64,000 nt of DNA, from assembly GCA_965242495.1 (NCBI GenBank), contig OZ251446.1:496001-560000 (forward strand), read 5' to 3'. The notes beneath the pieces were generated by a model that did not search any database, had not been told where the DNA came from, and saw only the letters and a program-made list of their open reading frames with translations. Each line of letters starts with the position of its first letter. The stretch's first letter is position 1. This document shows positions 1 through 8,282 of this stretch, piece by piece. The position numbers and the translations under genes were made by a program. Origin of the DNA: CBDESN01 sp965242495 (GTDB lineage Bacteria > Pseudomonadota > Alphaproteobacteria > MPNO01).

Positions 1-259
1 AGGCGCGGCGGGCGACGGCGACGGCGTGGGCGGCGAGGAGCGTCTTGCCGCCGCCGGTCGGCAGGCGCAGGCAGACATGCGGCGTGGCGGGCAGGCCGGC
101 GAGCGGCCGGTAGGTCGCGGCGCGGCGACCGAGCCGCGCCGCCAGTTCCGGTTCGGCGATGAGCTTCGCATAGGCCGCCGCCGGCCCGGCGATCCGCGCT
201 TCCTCGAGAAAGCGCCGCAGCGTGTCGAGCGCCTCGGTCTGGTAGGGTTTGAGCTCCAC
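1..259 (-). CDS. Type III restriction enzyme, helicase/endonuclease subunit (N-terminal part)
   Basis: Only the first 86 codons lie in the window; the gene continues past the left edge. The start chosen is GTG at 259, giving an opening that reads (V/M)ELKPYQTEALDTLRRFLEE. It is followed by VCLRLPTGGGKTLLAAHAV, a Walker A motif (GGGKT) in the form typical of SF2 DEAD/DEAH helicases such as type III Res subunits. The gene begins 17 bases after the PIN toxin stop and is read in the same direction as the mod gene at 1074-2618, so a type III Mod/Res pair is the natural reading. Without the C-terminal nuclease domain, a stand-alone helicase cannot be excluded. Confidence 0.72.
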   Translation of the reverse strand, partial: MELKPYQTEALDTLRRFLEEARIAGPAAAYAKLIAEPELAARLGRRAATYRPLAGLPATPHVCLRLPTGGGKTLLAAHAVAVARRA

Positions 260-276
260 CGGTCAGGCCCGCGCGG

Positions 277-711
277 TCACGGGCGCGTTCCACCTCGCGC
301 TTCGCCGAGACGCGCCAATGCTTCGCGGGCGGTTACGACGGGTATGCCTTCGACGTTCCCGAGCGCGAGGACGTGCTTCTTGTCGCCGGAAACGATCATG
401 TCGGCTTCTCCGGCGATGGCCGCCGCCAGGATCGGATTGTCCTTGGGATCGGGAGACAGGTTCACGGTCGGCAGATCTTCGAGGACAAGAGCGCGCGCGC
501 CGATGTTCTCGATGATCCTCGCCGCCTCGTCGGTATCGAGACACCTTTGCAGGCGAGGCCGCGCGAGAACTTCGGCGAACTCGGCCATTTGCGCGGTGGA
601 CGTCACGAGCCCGATCTCGCCGCGCAACCATGTCCGATAGAGCCTGTCCGGCGGCGTGCCCCTGACGATGAGGGCTGCAACAAGGATATTGGTATCAAGG
701 ACGACCCGCAC
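277..711 (-). CDS. PIN-domain toxin of a type II toxin-antitoxin pair
   Basis: This 144-residue protein is a single PIN domain, a metal-dependent RNase fold. The expected acidic residues are present: Asp6 in VLDTNIL, Glu44 in MAEFAEVL, Asp91 in KDNPIL and Asp110 in IVSGDKK. It resembles the stand-alone PIN toxins grouped as COG1569 rather than short VapC. Its start overlaps the 3' end of the ribbon-helix-helix gene by 17 bases, the usual antitoxin-toxin coupling. It sits between the mod and res genes of a type III restriction-modification locus, so it may be co-transcribed with res. Confidence 0.85.
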   Translation of the reverse strand: MRVVLDTNILVAALIVRGTPPDRLYRTWLRGEIGLVTSTAQMAEFAEVLARPRLQRCLDTDEAARIIENIGARALVLEDLPTVNLSPDPKDNPILAAAIAGEADMIVSGDKKHVLALGNVEGIPVVTAREALARLGEARGGTRP

Positions 712-931
712 GCACGGCGTCCACTTCCTCGTCGATCAGGTCGAGGATGGCCTGTCCGTCGATCCGGGCGTTGCGCTCCTTGACGTCGTGAACGGTGGCG
801 TCCAGAACGCGGCGGCGCACCGCTTCGTCGACGAAGCGCGAGAGATCGCTCTCTTCGACCCCGTTGCGCGCGAGGAAGGCGCGGACCGTCCGATCCGTCT
901 TCTCGGGAATGGAGAGATTCCATCGAACCAT
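695..931 (-). CDS. Ribbon-helix-helix antitoxin
   Basis: A 78-residue protein opening MVRWNLSIPEKTDRTVRAFL, which fits a short DNA-binding beta strand followed by helices as in RHH antitoxins. The rest is acidic and helical. The ATG at 931 is preferred because GGAG lies nine bases upstream; longer readings run into the AT-rich promoter. The gene overlaps the PIN toxin start. It should neutralise the toxin and repress its own operon through the repeats at 958-996. Antitoxin identity is inferred from size, fold and partner. Confidence 0.75.
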   Translation of the reverse strand: MVRWNLSIPEKTDRTVRAFLARNGVEESDLSRFVDEAVRRRVLDATVHDVKERNARIDGQAILDLIDEEVDAVRAGRP

Positions 932-957
932 CGGGCATTCTCCAGATCGTGGACATC

Positions 958-996
958 TGTACACATAGTGTATACTGTACACAAAAACAATGTACA
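958..996. promoter_or_regulatory. Operator-like cluster of TGTACA palindromes upstream of the RHH-PIN pair
   Basis: Three copies of the perfect palindrome TGTACA lie at 958-963, 976-981 and 991-996, with a further palindrome GTATAC at 970-975. The cluster sits in a strongly AT-rich patch about 30-65 bases upstream of the antitoxin start, in otherwise GC-rich DNA. RHH antitoxins bind tandem short palindromes cooperatively, so this is a plausible autoregulatory operator overlapping the promoter. No footprint evidence is available. Confidence 0.5.
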
Positions 997-1073
997 CATA
1001 AAATTAACACACACATAAACTGCCGCATGATGGTGCGCGCCGTCAATCTTCGCGCGCGCCGACGCGCGCCCGT

Positions 1074-2618
1074 TCAGCCCCGCGCGGTCACGTCGTAGGG
1101 GGTCTGTCGGAAGGTCAGCCGTTCGGCCTTCAGCGTCGCGTCCCGGAAGGCCGAGCGCGCGGCGTAGACGGTGAGCGGCCCGTCGAAGCCGCCCGCCGCG
1201 GCGCGGACGGCCGCCAGCGTGCGGCGCGTCAGCACGTTGCCGCCGCCGGCGGAGCGGTCGCGCAGCACGCCGTTGTAGAGCAGCGCGTAGCCGCGCCCTT
1301 CATGCGCGCCGAGGAAGGGGCTGGGATCGGCCGGGGCGGTCCATGGCCGGCCGGTCTCGGTGAACCAGACATGGGCGGCGAGGACGGGAAAGGCCACGTC
1401 CGGCCGGATGCGGCCGTCGGCGTCGAAGGCGGGCGGGGCGAGGCGGTGGAAGCGGAAGCCGCCGCCGCCCTTCCAGCCGACGGCTTCGGAGACGCCGCCC
1501 TGCTCGCCCTCGACGACCTTGCGCAGGCGCGGGGCGCAATGGGTGACGGCGTGTTCGCCCATCTCGACGCCGATCCAGCGCCGGCCCATCTTGTGCGCGA
1601 CCGCGGCCGTGGTTCCGGAGCCGAGGAAGGAGTCGAGCACGAGATCGCCTGGGTCCGTGGCGATGTGAATGATTCTTGCAACTAACGCCTCAGGTTTCGG
1701 GGTAGAAAACGGTGTTTCTCCCTCAAACAGATTCACGATTTCGCCTTTTGCTGTTCCAGTTGTACCAACCTCTTTATGGGACCAATGTGTCGAAGGAACA
1801 AGACCAACGCGAACTTCAGATAAGAATTTTTTGAGGCGAGGAGCATTATTTCCTGTCTCTCCAAACCATATCCGATTTTCCGCACACATTTCACGAAAGC
1901 GATCTTCCGTGTATAGCCAACATCGGCCTGGTGGAGGATCAACCATTCTTCCTGATGGAAGGGTGATCGTGAAAAATTGATCTCTTCTTCGTCCCTTTTC
2001 GGCCTTGGCGTGCATAGGAAGGGATGACCAATCACCACGAGGGTCATTATCCGGATTCTTGAAACGAGCTATCTGTTCTTCAGAACTTGGCAAAGGATTC
2101 CTGATTTCACGCCAAATACCACGATTCTTCGCAAAAATCAGAATGTTGTCATGAACGTTTGAAATATCTGTCCGATTCTCCCTCGTGTGTGTACGTTGCC
2201 AAAATATATCCGCTACAAAGGAGTCGCGACCGAACACTTCATCCATGATGACCTTGAGATAGTGCCCCTCGTTGTCGTCGATGGAGACCCAGATCGAGCC
2301 ATCGTCCGCCAGCAGGTCGCGCAAGAGCTCCAGCCGCGGCCACATCATGGCGAGCCATTTGGCGTGCTCCAGGCTGTCGTCGTAATGCGCGAAGGCCGAG
2401 CGCGTGTTGTAGGGCGGGTCGATGTAGATGCACTTCACCTGCCCGGCGTAGAACGGCAACAGCGCCTTCAACGCCTCCAGGTTGTCGCCCTGGATCAACA
2501 TGTTGTCCGCCGCCGCCTCCCCGGCGGAGAGCGCCGGCGCCTCCTCCAGCAGCCGGTAGGGCGCGCGCGACGCCGCGCCGATGTCCTCGTCCCGCGTCAA
2601 CCAATGCAGCGTCGGCAT
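1074..2618 (-). CDS. mod: Type III-like adenine-specific DNA methyltransferase (Mod)
   Basis: A 514-residue beta-class N6-adenine methyltransferase. The catalytic motif IV DPPYN is at residues 67-71 and the S-adenosylmethionine-binding motif I, DSFLGSGTT, begins at about residue 329. This motif order is that of beta-class enzymes, which include type III Mod subunits. Residues of about 130-316, between the two motifs, form the target-recognition region. In DNA this part (about 1670-2230) is visibly AT-richer than both flanks, as if swapped in by recombination. It precedes the RHH/PIN pair and a res-like gene on the same strand. The Mod component should set sequence specificity for the whole system. 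Confidence 0.85.
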   Translation of the reverse strand: MPTLHWLTRDEDIGAASRAPYRLLEEAPALSAGEAAADNMLIQGDNLEALKALLPFYAGQVKCIYIDPPYNTRSAFAHYDDSLEHAKWLAMMWPRLELLRDLLADDGSIWVSIDDNEGHYLKVIMDEVFGRDSFVADIFWQRTHTRENRTDISNVHDNILIFAKNRGIWREIRNPLPSSEEQIARFKNPDNDPRGDWSSLPMHAKAEKGRRRDQFFTITLPSGRMVDPPPGRCWLYTEDRFREMCAENRIWFGETGNNAPRLKKFLSEVRVGLVPSTHWSHKEVGTTGTAKGEIVNLFEGETPFSTPKPEALVARIIHIATDPGDLVLDSFLGSGTTAAVAHKMGRRWIGVEMGEHAVTHCAPRLRKVVEGEQGGVSEAVGWKGGGGFRFHRLAPPAFDADGRIRPDVAFPVLAAHVWFTETGRPWTAPADPSPFLGAHEGRGYALLYNGVLRDRSAGGGNVLTRRTLAAVRAAAGGFDGPLTVYAARSAFRDATLKAERLTFRQTPYDVTARG

Positions 2619-2621
2619 CGG

Positions 2622-3959
2622 CTATCCGTCCGCCTTAATCGGAACGCCGCGCATGGCCTCCTCGTATTCCTTGATCCACCGCTCGGCCTCTTCCTTCGTG
2701 TAGGTGCCGGTTATGGCGCCGCTGTCTTCCGGCAGTTCGTTGCTTGCCGGCTTGCCGATATGCGGTTCCAGTGTCTCTCGCAACTCTTTCGTTTTCTTCT
2801 CAGAAAGATTAGCAGTAAGAGAGTCTAAGATTTTCTGGTCAAGACCATTCTGAAGAAAGGATCCGGACAAATCGCTCTCTCGGCCGATCCTCACGTGGAT
2901 ACAATTCTTGAACGATGGACATATGATAAATTGGCAAGTAACTCCTTGCAGTTTCGTCCTGCTAAGGATCGCCCCTTGTAGTTGCGCTTCGTCAAGGCTC
3001 GCCCCTTGTAGCTGCGCTCCGCTAAGGATCGCCCCTTGCAGTTGTACTCCGTCAAGGATTGACCCTTGCAATTGCGCATCGGCAAGGTTCGCCCCTTGTA
3101 GTTGCGCTCCATCAAGGCTCGTCCCTTGCAGTTGCACCTCGTAAAGGTTTGCTTCTTGCAGTTGAGCCCCGAAAAGGTTTGCTCCTTGCAGTTGCGCATC
3201 GTAAAGGTTCGCTTCTTGCAATTGTGTCTCCTCAAGATCCGCCTCTTGCAGTTGCACCCTCAGAAGGGATGCGTTTTGCAGTTGTGCCTGGAAAAGATTC
3301 ACCCCTCGTAGTTGCGCACCGGAAAGGCTCACTTCTTGCAGGCGCGCCCTGGTAAGATCTGCTCCGTTCAGCCAGCTTCCCTGCAAGTCGATACGGCAAC
3401 CTCTGAAGATCTCGTGCTCCTGCACGAACAACAGAGTCAACAAACTCTGAATCTCCGTCGAGGGCTCCGATTTGTGTTTCTCCTGGTACCCGTCCTCCCC
3501 CGTCGTCCGGCGGATGTGGGCGCAGAGGATGTCCAGCGCCGTCTGGCGCATGTCTTCGGTGTTCTGCGCCAGATGGAAGAGCTCGTAGGCCCCGCCCAGG
3601 CGCACCGAGTCCGACTCGTGGCCCAGATGTTCGATGGCGTTCTTCAGCCGCTCCTGCCGCCGCCCGTCCTCCGCGCCCTGGTTGGCCGCCGCCTGCGCGT
3701 TCGCGGCCTTTTCCATCGCCACGGCGCGGCGGTTGGCGATCACGGCTCCGATGGCCAGCAGCACGCCGCCCATGCCGACGCCCAGATATTCGAGAACCCG
3801 GAATTTCTTCTCCACGCCGAAGAGGTAATAGGCCAATTTCGGTTCTTCGGAAGCCATGACGATGGCCATGACGACCAGAAGGAACGCGAACAGACGGACC
3901 AGCCGCGCGACGCGGTCCGCCGGAAAGAGCGCCCGCACGACTCTACGCAACATGTTCAT
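2622..3959 (-). CDS. Membrane-anchored pentapeptide-repeat protein
   Basis: A 445-residue protein from the ATG at 3957-3959 (opening MNMLRRVVRALFPADR). Two hydrophobic segments near the N-terminus (LVRLFAFLLVVMAIVMA and LGVGMGGVLLAIGAVIA) are followed by a charged helical region and then a run of A(N/D/S)LxxAQLQG units. Each unit is two pentapeptides, predicted to form a right-handed beta-helix. The frame stays open upstream, but that stretch encodes FPRKRES, the translation of a REP repeat, so it is not counted as protein. The gene ends four bases before the mod start. Its function is unknown; the position beside a restriction-modification locus suggests accessory DNA. Confidence 0.75.
   Translation of the reverse strand: MNMLRRVVRALFPADRVARLVRLFAFLLVVMAIVMASEEPKLAYYLFGVEKKFRVLEYLGVGMGGVLLAIGAVIANRRAVAMEKAANAQAAANQGAEDGRRQERLKNAIEHLGHESDSVRLGGAYELFHLAQNTEDMRQTALDILCAHIRRTTGEDGYQEKHKSEPSTEIQSLLTLLFVQEHEIFRGCRIDLQGSWLNGADLTRARLQEVSLSGAQLRGVNLFQAQLQNASLLRVQLQEADLEETQLQEANLYDAQLQGANLFGAQLQEANLYEVQLQGTSLDGAQLQGANLADAQLQGSILDGVQLQGAILSGAQLQGASLDEAQLQGAILSRTKLQGVTCQFIICPSFKNCIHVRIGRESDLSGSFLQNGLDQKILDSLTANLSEKKTKELRETLEPHIGKPASNELPEDSGAITGTYTKEEAERWIKEYEEAMRGVPIKADG
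2940..3360. repeat. 30-bp tandem coding repeats (pentapeptide region)
   Basis: About fourteen imperfect 30-bp units carrying the core CTTGCAGTTGCGC (as read on the plus strand) lie head to tail with no spacers. They encode the ten-residue double-pentapeptide of the minus-strand gene. They are coding repeats, prone to copy-number change, and not a CRISPR array. Confidence 0.85.
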
Positions 3960-4420
3960 GAGTGCGGACTCACGCGGCGCCCGCGCCGGCCGCGGCGGCC
4001 CCGACGGAAGCACTGTCCTGGTCAGGAAACGGGATACGAATATGGATTCCCGCTTTCGCGGGAATGACGAGGGGGTTGTTCGCGGAGCCTGCCCCCGGCT
4101 TGACCGGGGGAATGACGAATTGTCGGCGTATCCGCCTCGAGCCGATGGCCCTCCTGGAGCCGTCGGCGCAGGTCCCGCAGGCCGCCTGTGTATCGCCGGC
4201 CGCGGCAAGCGCGTCGAAGACGGCATCGGCCATGGCGTCTCTCCGGTCGGGCGCGACCATCGCGCCCGTATTCTTCGCCCCGCGATTATATCGCGGAACG
4301 CGGCCGGCGCGCCTCCATGATCCCGCCCGTCTATTCGCTTGCTCGGGGCGCCGGGGGCGGGGCATCCTGCCGCCGGCCGGGCCGCGATCCAGGCCGAACG
4401 CGGCGACGATGGAGGCCCGT
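3960..4420. repeat. Intergenic region with two REP-like hairpins
   Basis: No gene is supported here. At 4046-4070 lies ATTCCCGC-TTTC-GCGGGAAT followed by GACGA. At 4092-4118 lies a second hairpin, CCCCCGG-CTTGA-CCGGGGG, also followed by AATGACGA. Both are typical of dispersed bacterial REP palindromes with a conserved tail. A related copy at 28761-28943 has been interrupted by a small insertion. The remaining bases show nothing recognisable. Confidence 0.7.
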
Positions 4421-5572
4421 ATGGTCCGATACAAGTACAACTCCGCCGACAATCATCTGGACCAGCGCTGGATCCCGCGCGACCTGTGGCGAAGCCGCGT
4501 GGCGCGCCGCTTCCGCGACGCCGCGCCGAAGGTGGTCGAGATCGACGGCGGCTCGTTCTGGAGTTGGGAAGGCAAGACGATCCGGGGGCGCGACGGCGGC
4601 TCGGCCGACGGCCCCGACAACGCGGCCCTGCTGGCCGAATTCTACGGGCCGGCGGGGGTGGACGTACCGCCCGGCTCGCTGCCGCCGGCCGATCCCGATC
4701 TGCTGCTGCGGCACATGGACCTCGCCGGCATCTACGCCTGCGTGTCCTTCGGGGCGGTGCGCAAATGGGACATCGACGACCATGACCTGCGGATGGAGGT
4801 CCACCGCGTCTACAACGACTGGGCGATGGAGATCAACGCGGCCGACCCGGATCGGCTATTGGTGCTGCCGCATCTGCCGACCTTCGACCCGGCCGCCTGT
4901 CCGGGAGAGCTGCGGCGGATGGCGGAGAAGGGGTGCAAGGGGGTGGAGTTTCCGGCGTTCGACGCGGGCCTGCCGGTCTGGCATGAGGCGTGGGAGCCGT
5001 GCTGGGCCGTCGCGGCCGAGGCCGGCATCCCGCTATGCAGCCATATCGGCGACAAGGCGGGCGAGCCGTACCCGCCGACCGAACGCGGGGTGCGGATGGC
5101 GCATTTCTCGACCGCGCCCTTCGCCGCGGCCCGGCCGATCGCGCAGCTGACCTATGCCGGCGTGTTCCAGCGCCATCCGGGGCTCCGCTACCATTACGGC
5201 GAATGCCGCGCCGGCTGGGCGCCGTTCCTGCTCCACTGGATGGACCGCCAGGCGCGCGAGCGCCCCGGGCTGTTCGCGGAGTCGGGGCTCGAACTGCCGC
5301 CGAGCGAATACGTCCGCCGCCAGGTGACGATCACCTTCGAGGAGGACGACATAGCCGGGCTGTTGCTGCAACACGACGAATCGATGCTGCGGGACGTCCT
5401 GGTCTGGGGCGCGGACTACCCGCATCCGCAGGGCGTCTGGCCGGACGTCGATCCGGTGATGGACCGGATCTTCGCCGGCGTCGACGCCGGGCTGCGCCAC
5501 GAGATCGTGTTCGAGCGCTGCCGGCGGCTGTTCGGCCTGAAAGGCCCCGACCCGGCGCTGATGGCGGCGTGA
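4421..5572 (+). CDS. Amidohydrolase family protein (TIM-barrel, ACMSD-like)
   Basis: A 383-residue protein of the amidohydrolase-2 superfamily, which includes decarboxylases and hydrolases related to aminocarboxymuconate-semialdehyde decarboxylase. Landmarks are DNHLD near the N-terminus, CSHIGDKAG in the middle, YHYGECRAGWAPF, and a C-terminal WGADYPHPQGVWPD, where the Asp should bind the catalytic metal. The second ATG at 4421 is chosen because GGAGG sits five bases upstream; an in-frame ATG at 4409 is possible. It converges on an amidase. The substrate cannot be told from sequence. A second paralogous family member lies at 25973-27040. Confidence 0.8.
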   Translation: MVRYKYNSADNHLDQRWIPRDLWRSRVARRFRDAAPKVVEIDGGSFWSWEGKTIRGRDGGSADGPDNAALLAEFYGPAGVDVPPGSLPPADPDLLLRHMDLAGIYACVSFGAVRKWDIDDHDLRMEVHRVYNDWAMEINAADPDRLLVLPHLPTFDPAACPGELRRMAEKGCKGVEFPAFDAGLPVWHEAWEPCWAVAAEAGIPLCSHIGDKAGEPYPPTERGVRMAHFSTAPFAAARPIAQLTYAGVFQRHPGLRYHYGECRAGWAPFLLHWMDRQARERPGLFAESGLELPPSEYVRRQVTITFEEDDIAGLLLQHDESMLRDVLVWGADYPHPQGVWPDVDPVMDRIFAGVDAGLRHEIVFERCRRLFGLKGPDPALMAA

Positions 5573-5655
5573 GAGGCCGCGTCGATCGATCTCGTCACGG
5601 CCTCCTTCGTCCCCCCGGATGCGGAAGCGGGAATCCATTCCGGCCGCCCCGGGCG

Positions 5656-6825
5656 TCATGCGAGTTCGCGGGCCAGGGCCAGCAGCGCTTCGTCGGCGCC
5701 GGGCGGCCCGACGAAGGAGAGGCCGAGCGGGAGGCCGTCGAGCGAACCCAGCGGCAGGCTGACCTGCGGCAGGCCGCCGAGCCCGGCGATGCACAGCAGG
5801 CGCATCGCCTGATGGCGGAAGACGACCTCCTTGTCGGTCACCTCGGCGTCGCGCGGCGGCGCGACGCGGGGCGAGGTGGGGAGGCAGAGGACGTCGCCCG
5901 CGGCGAGCAGGGCATGAAGCCGCCGCCGGATCTCCCGCCACCGCGTCTTGCCGGCCTCGATCTCGGCGGGGCCGCGGGCCGCGGCCCATTGGAAGCGTTC
6001 GCGGACGCCGGGCCCGAATTGGGGCTTGGTCTCGCGGATCCAGGCGCCGTGATTGGCCCAGATCTCCGACGCCTGGACGACGCGGAACACCTCCATCCAG
6101 CGCGGCAAGCCGTCGTCGCCGACGACGATCTCGCCCCGTGCGCCGAGGACGCGGGCCGCGGCGTCGACCGCGGGCGCGAGCGCGTCGGCGACGCGGCGGT
6201 CGACGAGGGCGAAGGCATCGGTCGCGACCAGGAGGCGCCGCGCCGGGGCGGGTTCCGGGCCGTCGTCGAGCAGGAGGCGGCCCACGCGGCCGAGCAGCCC
6301 GGCGTTCCGGGCGAACCAGCCGACTACGTCGAAACTCGGCGCGAACGGGATCACGCCCTCGGTCGACACCCGGCCATGCGTCGGGCGGAAGCCCAGGACG
6401 CCGCAATAGCTCGCCGGCAGCCGCACCGAGCCGCCGCAATCGGTGCCCAGGGCGAAATCCACCAGCTCCGCGGCGACGGCCACGACCGAGCCGTTGGAGG
6501 ACCCGCCCGGAACCCGCGCCGGGTCGCGGGGGTTGACCGGGGTCCCGTAATGGACGTTTTCGCCGGTGAGGCCGTAGCAGAGCTCGTCGCAGACGGTCTT
6601 GCCCGCCATGTCGGCGCCGGCGTCCAGCAGCCGCCGGACCGCGGCGGCGGTCGTTCGCGCCGGCGGATGGGTGCGCAGCCAGTCGGGATGGCCAAACCCG
6701 CTGCGACGGCCGGCCAAGTCGAAGACGTCCTTGACGGCGAAGGTCAGGCCGGCGAGCGGCCCGCCGCCGGCTCCGGCGAGGGCTGCGCCGTCATGGCGAC
6801 AGAAGGCGCCGAAATCGTCCTGCAT
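5656..6825 (-). CDS. Amidase (amidase-signature family)
   Basis: A 389-residue amidase-signature enzyme. The catalytic Lys is in TFAVKDVFDLAG, and the Ser-rich loop reads GGSSNGS followed by DCGGSVRLPAS, giving the Ser-cisSer-Lys triad. It is shorter than GatA-type proteins (about 480 residues) and resembles small amidases acting on aliphatic or aromatic amides. The start is ATG at 6825; an upstream open frame exists but overlaps the neighbouring YbjN-like gene. It follows that gene by 47 bases on the same strand, so the two may be co-transcribed. Confidence 0.82.
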   Translation of the reverse strand: MQDDFGAFCRHDGAALAGAGGGPLAGLTFAVKDVFDLAGRRSGFGHPDWLRTHPPARTTAAAVRRLLDAGADMAGKTVCDELCYGLTGENVHYGTPVNPRDPARVPGGSSNGSVVAVAAELVDFALGTDCGGSVRLPASYCGVLGFRPTHGRVSTEGVIPFAPSFDVVGWFARNAGLLGRVGRLLLDDGPEPAPARRLLVATDAFALVDRRVADALAPAVDAAARVLGARGEIVVGDDGLPRWMEVFRVVQASEIWANHGAWIRETKPQFGPGVRERFQWAAARGPAEIEAGKTRWREIRRRLHALLAAGDVLCLPTSPRVAPPRDAEVTDKEVVFRHQAMRLLCIAGLGGLPQVSLPLGSLDGLPLGLSFVGPPGADEALLALARELA

Positions 6826-6872
6826 CGGGCGCGGGCCGCGCCGGCGGGTCGGGTCGGGGAGGGGAGGGAAGA

Positions 6873-7376
6873 TCAAGCCTCGCCGTGGGTCTCCAGCATC
6901 GCCGACGCGACCGCCTCGCCGGGCGTCTTGCCGGCCCAGACGACGAACTGGAACGCCGGGTAGTAGCGCTCGCATTCGGTGAGGGCGATGTCGAGCAGGT
7001 CTTCGAGCAGTTCGACGCTGGCGCCGGGAACGCCGCGCAGCAGGACGGCATGGCGGAACGCCGGCGCGCCGTCGTCCGACCACAGGTCGAAATGCCCGAC
7101 CAGCATCTTTTCGTTCATCAGGGCCAGCAGCCCCGATACGTCGCGCCGCTTGTTGACCGGCACCCGCATGTCGAAGACGCAGGCGTAGAGAAGCGCCTGG
7201 ACCTCCGGATGCCAGGACAGGAGCATCCGGTAATCGCACCAGCCGCCGGTCACCTCGACCGCCATCTCCCGTTCGCCGCCGCGCTCGAACGGCCAATCAT
7301 GCGCGCCGGCGATGTGCTCCATCAGGTCGAGCGGGTTGGGCGTCGATTCGAGGATCGTCTCCAGTCCGGTGCCCAT
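6873..7376 (-). CDS. YbjN domain-containing protein
   Basis: A 167-residue protein beginning MGTGLETILESTPNPLDLME. The sequence matches the YbjN pattern of alternating strands and helices (WCDYRMLLSWHPEVQALLYAC, then NKRRDVSGLLALMNEKMLVGHF, LRG near residue 115 and a C-terminal helix). Proteins of this family resemble type III secretion chaperones in fold and affect stress tolerance in Escherichia coli; the molecular role is unknown. The ATG at 7376 is chosen over upstream starts that lie in low-complexity sequence. Confidence 0.75.
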   Translation of the reverse strand: MGTGLETILESTPNPLDLMEHIAGAHDWPFERGGEREMAVEVTGGWCDYRMLLSWHPEVQALLYACVFDMRVPVNKRRDVSGLLALMNEKMLVGHFDLWSDDGAPAFRHAVLLRGVPGASVELLEDLLDIALTECERYYPAFQFVVWAGKTPGEAVASAMLETHGEA

Positions 7377-7851
7377 GCGTCTCGCGCCCCCGTCCGCCGG
7401 CGGCGGGCGCCGACGGCCCGCCATGGGGGCCATGCTGCCGGACGGGCGGGCGCGACGCAACAAGTATTTGTGGGTGGACGGAACGCTACCCCAACATTTG
7501 GTGGGGTAGCCCCGCGGATGCGCCGGGCGCTCCTTCTTGCCGCACGCCGGCCCGGGTTGGATCGCTTCCCGGGCCGACGCTAGTCATTACCGCGGAGCCG
7601 CTGGTTGATCCCGCCGCCGCGGCCCGGCCGGATTGCCGCCCGGCCGACTCGCCAATGACGTTATGCATCCATCGTAACCGCTTGCGCGCGGGCCGCAAAA
7701 CCCTACCCACGGGCCGGCGTCGAGGCTCGCCGGCGCCAGGGAACGGGTAGCCCGGCGGATGCGCCGGGCGCTTCCGCCGAATCCCGCTTCGTCTCGGATA
7801 GTCTCGGATAGTCTCGGATAGTCTCAGAAGCCGCGTGGGCGCGGCGGACTC
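7377..7851. repeat. Intergenic region with REP-like and tandem repeats
   Basis: No gene is seen. An 8-bp stem GCTACCCC/GGGGTAGC with a ten-base loop lies at 7485-7510. A 27-bp REP-like palindrome (GCCCGGCG-GATG-CGCCGGGC core) occurs twice with one mismatch, at 7505-7531 and 7746-7772. A 10-bp unit GTCTCGGATA is repeated three times at 7791-7820 and starts a fourth time. Such elements are common between genes in high-GC proteobacteria and may act as transcription attenuators. Confidence 0.7.
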
Positions 7852-8145
7852 TCAGCCTTCGGGGCCGGGGCGGCGGCGACGGCGGCGATTCGCCGCCGCC
7901 TCCAGCTCGGCGATTCGCCGGAGCAGGTCTTCCTGTTCGGCGCGGGCCTTCGCGGCCATCGCCTTGACGGCCTCGAACTCCTCCCGGGTCACCAGGTCCA
8001 TCCGGGCGATCAGGCGCTCGACCTGATGGCGGACCAGCGTTTCGACTTCGCGCCGGACGCCGGCGAGGGCGCCCAGGGCGCCTTCGGCCAGCTTGGCTGC
8101 GTCGTCGAACAGGCGGGGGCCGCCTTGCGCGCGGTCGTCTTCCAT
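7852..8145 (-). CDS. UbiK/BMFP-family accessory factor
   Basis: A 97-residue, mostly helical protein. It opens MEDDRAQGGPRLFDDAAKLA and continues into a coiled-coil segment (LVTREEFEAVKAMAAKARAEQEDLLRRIAELEAA) ending in a basic tail. This is the pattern of the BMFP family, trimeric coiled-coil proteins; the E. coli member UbiK assists ubiquinone biosynthesis. It is divergent from lgt, a gene order often seen in alphaproteobacteria. The assignment rests on length, the VTREEFE motif and position. Confidence 0.82.
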   Translation of the reverse strand: MEDDRAQGGPRLFDDAAKLAEGALGALAGVRREVETLVRHQVERLIARMDLVTREEFEAVKAMAAKARAEQEDLLRRIAELEAAANRRRRRRPGPEG

Positions 8146-8282
8146 GGCCCGAATATGGCGGTTCGCGCCGCGGAGCGCAACGGGTCGCCGGCGGCTCGGC
8201 TTGGCCTTGCCGGCCGCCGGGCCGGGCCGTATAACGGGCGCCGCGCTCCCGAGACCCTCGACGACAGCCGGCGGCGGGACCG

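Noticed and set aside
2940..3360. Regular 30-bp repeats that look like a CRISPR array
   Set aside because: The repeats are contiguous with no spacers and encode A(N/D)LxxAQLQG units in a pentapeptide-repeat protein.
3960..4226. N-terminal extension of the pentapeptide-repeat protein to residue 534
   Set aside because: The extension encodes FPRKRES, the translation of REP-like repeats, and has no ribosome-binding site. The start at 3959 is better.
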